A stretch of 55,316 nt of DNA from Bacillota bacterium (lineage in GTDB: Bacteria > Bacillota > Clostridia > Peptostreptococcales > Anaerovoracaceae). A program made the position numbers and the translations under genes. Below are positions 34,501-43,500 of the stretch, in pieces (within the stretch, counting starts at the first letter, position 1; each line of letters starts with the position of its first letter). The DNA is taken from the NCBI GenBank assembly GCA_017405645.1, contig JAFQZZ010000035.1:1-55316 (forward strand), written 5' to 3'. The notes under the pieces were generated by a model. That model worked only from the letters and a program-made list of their open reading frames with translations, was not told the origin of the DNA and ran no database searches.

Positions 34501-37500
34501 GCCTTCCCCTTCTTTCACCAGAGTCAGTTCCTTGTTGTCCCTGTGGAACGTGGCTGCTACCGTCACGTCCTCCGTGACGTTGGTCAGGGTCAGCAGGTCT
34601 CCCTGGATGGTGTAATCTTTATATCCGGCGGGTTCTACCGTCCAGTCGTACAGGGTGCTTCCGGCATCCGGTACAGCCTTCAGGATCAGGCTGCCTCCTT
34701 CCGGTACGGTGAATGTCCGGTTGGTGGACATCGCCACGCTGTCCTTGCCGACTTCCACGGTGCCCCAGCCGTTTGCGTAACTGTTGGCGGATACTTTTAC
34801 GTTGTATGTCGTCTGCGTCTGGAAGGTCACGGCAGCCGCTGCGTCTTCCATGCCCGGCAGGATGGTGCAGATCGCATCCGAAACGGTGGCATGGCTGAGC
34901 TCGCTCCAGCCTTCCACTGAATACTCTTTATCCGGCACTGCCAGGACGGTCACCGTATCCGTCGCCTTGACGGTGGTGATGTATTTGCCGGTCTCTTCAT
35001 CTTTTTCCACCGCCTGGTTTTCTCCGTTCACCAGGAAGGAGACTGTGCCGTTCTCCCCGGCTGTGATGGTCACGGTACGGTCCGGTACCTCGAATTCCAC
35101 TCTGACATCCACCGGTGCGGTGATGTTCTGGATCGTGATCGTACCATCCCCGTTGTCCGTGTAATCCGTGGATTCTTCTCCATCGATCGTCACGGTCCAT
35201 CCCTTCACGCCGGCCAGGTTTTCCGGAACGGCGGAGAAGGTCACATCCGTGCCCTTGGCGACATTATCGCCGCTGGCCAGGGTGCCGCTGTCCGTCTGGG
35301 CGGTCAGCTCGCCCGGGCCTTCCTTGCTGAAGGTCACATTGCAGATCTTCGCTTTGGCGAAGGTGGCCCATACGTTGTAGCGGCCCATCTTCTCCGTGGT
35401 GATGGTCAGGGTATTTCCGTCCACGCCCTCTTCTGCCGGCTGCCCGTTGATGTACCAGGTGTCGATCTCATATTCCGGGGCAGGCGCTGCGGTGAAGGTC
35501 ACTTCGGTATCCTTCGGGATCGGCGTCCCCGCCGGGTTGGTGACTTTGTCCGCGCTGATGCTGCCGCCTTCATCCGGCTGGGTGTAGCCTACGATGGCGT
35601 CTTCTGACAGACGGATCTTCACGGTCTTATCCAGCTTGCTTCCGTCCTCATTGGTGTAGGTCGCCGTCAGGAGCAGATAGCCGGAATTCATCAGCCCTGT
35701 CTCATTCGGGTCGATGGTCAGTATGCCATCATTATCGACAATGGTCGGTCTCATTTCTGCGCCCCACAGTTTCCAGGTGATATTCGCGGGATCCCCGGCA
35801 GTCTCATCATCCATGGTGACAGCCGCATCGAAATCCCATGTCAGGGCTGAACCGTCCAACGTATTATGGTAGAGCATATAGCTCTCATCGCCGGAAGGTG
35901 TTTCTGTTGCACAGCTGACTTTGATCTCCGTTGCCTTAGGCACTACAATCACGTCCACCAATGCACTGCCCAACTCGGTTCCTTCCGCAAAGGTTATTAC
36001 ACTCACTTTATAGGATCCGAATGGTGCATTGTCTTCAACAATAACGGACGCTTTCGGCGATTTCTCTCCTGCTACCAGAGTAAAGCCCGGAACATCCATC
36101 ACAACAGATGTTTCGCTTTTGATCTTATAATAGGACCAATAATATGTTGTTGGTGTCGTGCCAGTATACTTGGTAGTGATGTTCCCGCTGTTTCCTCGTG
36201 TGAGGACCATCGTCTTCGGCTCTGCTTCCACATCGCCGACAACATGTTCCGTATCCTGAACGGTCAGCGGAATATCCAGCGTATAGTACGTTGCATCCGC
36301 CGTGTCTTCATCATAGAAGGAAACGCGAATGGTGTATTCCCCGACCGGAAGATCCTTCAGGGTTTCGCTGCTGCTATACAGCATCTTCAGTGTGCCGATC
36401 AGCGGAACGCTGTCAAATGCAGTGTACGTGTAGTCCGTGTCAGCTACCAATTCCGTCTTTGTGGACCCTTTAATGAATTCCACCTTGCTTCCATGTTCGC
36501 CCGGAGTGAACAGATGCGGTTCACCCATCACGGTGGGCGGTGTCAGCGTCACGCCGTCATCCGTGGGATATCCATTTGGACTGGATTTGTCGTAAAGCAT
36601 CTGTCCCGGAGTGGAGTTGGCATCCGTGGAGGTGGTATAGATCTTGATGTATTTGGAAGCCGTTCCAGGACGCACGGTTTGTTGTGTCGTCGCATCGCTG
36701 GCTTTGCTGCCTTCATCCATCTCCCAGCCTAAACCGTAGGGGAGGTTGAGTGCATCGTCGCCCTCTCCGTAATAATACTTCACATCTTTCAAATCACTGA
36801 TAGCCTTCGTATCACTTAAGATGGTCAAAGCTGCCACATCCGTAAGCTTCACATTTTGCACATCCAGCGCATCCACGCCCTGGGAGCTGATCGTCAGGGT
36901 GCCGTTTTCAGCACTGTGCAGATCCAGAACATCGCCTTCTACCGTCAGCGGGCTAAAGTCCTCCCCGGCGCCGACGATGTAGTTGCTCCCCTTCAAATTC
37001 ACAGGATAATCTTTGATCCATAAGTCGAAATGAGTCAGATTGTCCAGGGTAAGGGATGCAACATCGTCCGTTTTCATGCTTGCTTCATCATCATCTTTTG
37101 CAAAGGCAACGAATCCATTCGCGTAAATGCTGCCCCAGGTCGAATCCCCGCCGCCGGAAACCGATCCGGCGAGAGAGTAGTTCAGCGGACCGATATCATC
37201 ATCTGGGTCGGGCCATTCCGCAGAATATATCCACGCCATTACGGTATCTTGATAATATAGATACGGTTCATCTGTATTAACGAGCTTTTTGATATTGAAA
37301 TGCAGGTTCCTTTGTCCATTCAGGTATTCATTCTCTGCAACGATGATGATATCTGTATCGCTGGGAACGGTTGCAGCACCAAAGGGATCTTCGACATCTA
37401 CGGCATACCCTTCAAAGGTTTCGGTTGTATCGTCTGTCAGATAGCGCGTGATTTCATTGTACGTCAACTTCTGCAGTTCAAGGTTGTCCGTATCCCTCGT

Positions 37501-40500
37501 GTCGATATAGTAGTAGCATCCTTTTTCGTTGTCGGTAAATGTATCATTCTTCAAGTTCCTGCTGTAAGTATTCCCGCCGTATTCCACGGACAGGATCAGG
37601 TCGTCACCTGTGGTACCCGTCAGCGGGCTCAACCGCATATAGTTAAAGAGTTTCTTGTCACAAGAGCAACTGCTGCTGTCACCGCTGTCATAATATGTTA
37701 CCTTGTCATACGGCGGGGTTGCATCCGGCATATTGTATTCGGAAGCCAGTTTGGAACCAGAAACATAGGGTTCTTCCGTTCCCTCACCGTTTACCGCTCT
37801 GCTTCGAATCATATAGCCGTTTTCATAGTATGCTTTTAAGGCATCATTTGAAAGGTTTCCTCCAAACACATCATTGGAATCGCTGGACACTTCCAGAATA
37901 CCATCATAGCAACTGATTGAGGATGCTTCGCCAGATAGAATTTGGGGCAGGGCCATCCCGGCCACTTTTCCGTATGCAATGATCTCTCCTCCGAACAGAT
38001 CCACATTATGGTTAACGGATCCATACTCGTTGTCGGAAACCAGACGCAAGGTCGGGGATGCTTTTTTGCTGTTTTTCACTCCTACCGTCATGGTACCTTC
38101 TACATAGAGTCCGCTTCCGATAGTTGCATGGATCTTTGCGTCCACTGTGCCGGTAAAGGTCAAATCGCCTCCGGCATAGAATGCGTATCCTTTTTCGTCG
38201 TTGACTTCGCTGACAATGTTCAGGGATCCATTCCCCCTGACGGTCAGATTATTGTCTGCCTTGAGGACCGTCGCTTCCGTTCCGGTCAGGTTATTGTTGC
38301 CCGCGATGGTGACGACCGTCTCCGCAGCGATCCCCAGCATCGGATCGATGGCTGCCGATGTCACATTCAGATCATCCAGGGTCAGGGCCCCTACCGTTTC
38401 GGTGGTGACGATCCTCAGATTCGGCGCTAATTCCTGATTGTTTGTGCCGCTAAGTACCAGTCCGGAGCGGGTCAGAGTCAGGACCTGTGTCCCGCTGTCA
38501 TAGGTCCAGCCGGTACCGGCCAATTCGACAATGTCTACACCGTTCACGGTGACGCCGATCGTCTTCAGCGTGACGGTGATCTCCTGGTTCTCTGTGACGT
38601 TTGTGATGGAGTAAACGCCATTATCCACCTTATATGTAGTGCCGTCCACTTCATTGCCGTCTGCCGTAAACTGATGACCATTGGCACAAACCTTGTCCAC
38701 CAGGTTCAGGGATTTACCGGAAAGCTTGAATTTAAAGCCTTCCCCAGACGCTACGCTGGCGATGTAACCGCTCTCCGGATCCAGGTTCAGTCCGTTCTGT
38801 TTCTCGCTGATGGTAGGCCAGGTCACCATATTATATGTAGTGGTGGAGAAAATCGGTTCAAAGGTGTAATTCTCCACGATGTTCGGGATGGTGTACCGCA
38901 GGGAGGTCGCCGGCCGGGTGACTGCCTCGCCGCTTTCCGGCGTAGTCGTCCAATACGCCACGGTCTTGCCCTGGAAAGGTCTTACCATCACAACGAAGTC
39001 ATCTCCGTCATGGACATTGACGAGGGTCTCGTCGTACGGGTCTTCATCTGTCCCGTAGAAACCGCCTTCGGGCAGGGTCAGACTGTAGATCCCGTTTTCA
39101 GAAATATCTGCCATCGTCACGACGTGCACCGGCTTCTCCTTCAGGAATACCGTCAGCTTTTCATTCTCATGGATCGCCGGGATCGTGTACCGGACGCTGG
39201 ATGAGTAGACCGTGACTGCCGAACCACTCCAATCGGCGGTCCCATTGACCGGAGAAGTGAAGTAGTAGGTATTGCCATCGCTTTCATTCATATAGGAATA
39301 GGCCTTGTTCTTTTCCACCCGGCCTCCGCTTTGGATAGAAGTCGCTAATTGATCTTTTTCCGTCGTTGCCGTGATGCGGGTGTCGTTAGCGGTCCACCCC
39401 TTGAGATCCACCCATCCGGGGGCGTCGATTTCCACCGTAACGGCACTGCCACCGGGAATGTTCGGAATGGTCTTTGCTCCGTTTTTCCGGAACTCTTCAT
39501 AGGAGAAGCTGTAGTCCCTGTCGTCGATGATATAGTTGATGGTCGCATCCGGGATCATTTTCGATGTCGGAGCGATGGCATAGGCCAATTCCAGATCATA
39601 GGTGAGCTGGTTCGTCCACCCGTATACCGTGGTATCCTGATCCAGTGTCAAGGTGTATGTTTCCTTGTCATAGTCTGCCGTTCCCTGGGTCCCCTGGGAG
39701 ATATAATTCCGATCCTTGTCCAAAACGTAGCCCGCTGCCGGAGCCACGGTGATCACCGTGCCGCCGGCAATGGTGCTGCCGGCCTTGGCCGTAACGGTCT
39801 TGCCTTCCTCATTCTCATAGGTGGCGGTCAGCCCCTTGGCGTTGTTGCCGTCGATGTAGTTGAAGACGTAACCGTCCCGCTCGAAGACCGCGTAGAGAGA
39901 GCAGCTGATATTGGGCATGACGAAGTCGAAAGTGCTGCTCATTTCGCCACTGTCTTCATCGTTGTAGGCTGTGCCCAGACCCTGCTCGGTGTACCGCCAC
40001 TCCTTGAAATGGTAGCCGGGCTTGGCTTCTGCGGTAAATGTAAAGGTCGCATTCCGACGGATCACGCTGCCGCTGGACAGGGAGTTGTCACTGCAGGTCA
40101 GGGTACCGCCGTTTTCATCTCCGGCAATGCCGAAGGTGAAGGTGTTCTGTTTGATGGCGAACTGGACTTCCACGGTGGTGTCTTCCGCCAGCATGGTATA
40201 GACCAGCGTACTGTTCTTGTTGTTCTGGGCTTTGCCGTTGATGTACCAGTCGTAGATCTCATAACCTTCATCCGGCTGAGCACTGAAGATCATCCGGACG
40301 CCGGCCTGGATACTTTTGTCCATTTCGCCGGGGCTGCCCAGCGGGCCGGTGGCTGTGCCGATCTCCGGAGACATCATATAGATCCTGCCGACATTCAGTC
40401 CGTCGAAGAGCCGTACGCCTACGCTGACTGCGTTGGCAGCTCCCAGCACGGTGAGCTGGCCATTGCGCCAGGTGATCTTGTAATTCGGTAGTGTTTTGGT

Positions 40501-43500
40501 TCCTGCGATGGTATAGGCCCCGCAGAAATCACGAACGGTCGTTGCATCGAATTCTTTCCCTGCTGTATTGTAATACTTCGGAACGATGCTGGTATTCGCA
40601 TAGTTGAACACATCTTCGGTGAAATCACAATCCGCCCAACTGCCGTTTATCAGCGACAGATCCTTGAACTTGATATCATCTGCCGAAAGGATGGTCGATT
40701 CTCCGGTCTTCAGATTGGTCGGGATCTGCAGGGTGACCTCCCGGGGCAGGACTTCCACCGTCGTATAAGCGGTGTACATTTCGTCCATATCCGCATCCTT
40801 CTTCATGGAGATCAGATAGACCCCTACTGCTGTGTCAGCCTTCAGAAGGTATTGTCCGTCAGTACCGATCCCGTTCACCGATGTGATCCGATCCGCTGAC
40901 AGATTGTCACCGAACTTGGCATAACCGTTTTCGAGGTCGAAATCAGGCACCCCATTCGCCGGAGCGGTGAAGTACCACCGAATCCCGTCGTCATCAACAT
41001 AATAGTATTTGCTTCCTGCCGTTACGGCAACCGGCTCTTCCGCTTCCGGATCCACCGTATATTCTACCGCTCCGGAAAGGGCTGCCCTGCTCAGAGGCGC
41101 CGCCTTATACATGGTGATCATTCCGGCATCCACATCTTCCGTGTCGGTGATGCCTCCGGACTTGGAAACTTCCCGGAAAATCATCTCTGTCTCATCACCG
41201 TAGGTCGCCGTGCCCGGCATGTCGATGACATAACCGGTGGCCCGCTGGGACAGATAGATAGAAGTTCCCTTACAGGATTTGAATATGTAGGATCCGGAAT
41301 AGTAAGCCTCTACCGAGTACAAGCCTTCCGGCAGTCCCTCATCCATTACTGCCGTCACCGTGCCGGCTGCCGTCAGCGGTGCCGTATACTGATAGCTCTG
41401 TTCGCTGTTTTTAGATTTCAAGGTGAAGGTCACCGTCCCACCGGGGATGGAGGCGCTGTCCTTATGGGCATTACCGACCTCGGCGTAGAGTTGGACTCCG
41501 CCGCCCGCCACATCTGTGACGGAAACTTCCTTCATGAAACTGGTCCGTTTCGCATGGGTCAGTTCCACAGTACCGGAATAAGCCGTGATCGCCACGTTAT
41601 TCGCCTTGGTGATCACGTTCACCCGGCAGCGATATTCGCCTTCTGTGTCCACTCCAGCAGAAGCAAAGGTCAAGGTCTTATTGGTCTCCCCGATTAGGTC
41701 ATTCCAAGCGCCTTTCTCCTGTTTCTGCCACTGATACTGGACTACAGAATAATAGTTGGCCATGGTCTCTCCTTCCGGACCAGTGACCCCAGCTGTCAGA
41801 TAAGCATTCTTATCCGGATAGACCAGGAGTTTTCCATCCTGCTCCTCATCGGATTCCGCAATATTGATCTTCGGATAGCCATCCTCCGCCTTTGTCCGGG
41901 CAGTTACCAGGGCCGAAGGGGTGGAGAGAGGCGGTACCGGGTCCAGACGTTCCACCTGGATCGCGTACTGATATTCGGTGTAAGGCGAGAGGTTGGTGTC
42001 TTCAAAGAAGTATTCTTTGTAGGGATTCCCCTCCTCGTCGTATTTGATTCGGTAATGACTGGAATCCCCCGGCTGGATCCGGGCGACTTCCTGAAGGCCG
42101 CCGCCTACCGGGAAATCAAACTGCTTATGGATGATGAAGGCCGACACCGGATCATCATAAGTCCAGGTCATCACATTGCTTTCGCTGGTGGAGCGGTCAT
42201 AGTCCTGCTGGAAATCATCCGGCAGCAGCGGCGGCTTCGCCACGTCACTGACCGCGAAGGTGATGACCGGTACCCGTGCGCTGGTAGCTGCTCCGATCGT
42301 TACATCATCATAAACGGAGAAATCTCCTTCATCTTCATTTTCCGTGTTAAAGGATAATTTCTTTTCTTTCGTGATGTCGCCAAATTTATAATAATAACTG
42401 AAGAGCTTCCAATTGAAATAGTAGCCATAGGGCTGGAATTCCAACGGCATGTTCGCTACTTCCGCCGAAATGGTGGTCCCCTTCATGGTGGTAGTGGCCC
42501 ATCCCCCGGCGGGGTTGATGGAGAATGCTCCGCCCCATTTGTTTTCAAAACCGGTTTGCCCCGCGTCTAGTTGCACTTCCGCTCCGCCGCCAATCTTGAA
42601 CTCGATCTCGGCACCCAGCGAGTAAGCGCTCTCCTCTTCAGTTGTAACGGAGATTTCCTGCGTAATACTGCCGTTACCGTAGCCAACGCCTGCGGCATCC
42701 TGATCCCACTTCACGATGATATCCTTTTCATCAAACTCACTGTAGGAAGACGGGTAGGACGCGGGATCTCCCGGTGTAGAGGTGATGGCTTTGCCCTTCA
42801 CCGCTGGCAGTACCGACGGAAAGTCCTTCCGAATGGTTTCATAATAATCCAGGGTCAGCACCTGATAAGCGGGCTGATAAGCCTTTGTGACGGGTTTGAG
42901 TTCTTCCGTGTACCCACCTTTCCCATCCGGGGTCTTGATCCGAAAAATATAATTTTCTGTAGGAACGCTGTAAAACGCGATCGCATCCTGATCGCCGTAG
43001 GTCCCGAAAGTCATCGTATATTCATAGGAATCAGTCCAACTCTTCTCATAAGATAAGGTAAAGTTAGCCGCCCATTCGATCCCGAAATTGGCACCGGCGC
43101 CTTGAAGTTCATGGTTCCCCCAGCCGCCTACAGAGAAATCTATGCTGAAGGTAGTGGCATCACTATGTCCATGGGTCATGCCCCAAGAATTCGTATTATT
43201 GCCAGCGAACTCATAGCCGGTAGCTTCGTCCACATCTTCAAAGTAGGGAGCCGCCGCGATGATCGCCAGGATCTTCGGGTCGGAATAGGTCAGATAATGC
43301 TGTCCTGTGTATTCCATGAGCACGGTGTCTGTATCGTTGTCCATGAAAGCCAGAGCCACTCCTTGGTAATCCTCTGTCGTATCCTCTTCCGGACAGGTAA
43401 TGGTGGCGGTCATCGTTCCGTCACTGTTTCCGCTTACCACAGCATATTGATCATAAAACTCACCTTCGGAATTCGTAAGAGAGGACTTAACGGTTGAAGA

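Noticed and set aside
31336..34920. A plus-strand open frame of about 1,194 codons antisense to the 3' part of the giant gene
   Set aside because: It has no ribosome site, no recognisable domain and biased composition. The opposite strand encodes clear SLH domains.
32300..35600. Tandem repeats in the giant gene as a possible CRISPR or DNA satellite
   Set aside because: The periodicity is at protein level (about 80-100 residues) with diverged nucleotide sequence; there are no short identical direct repeats with spacers.
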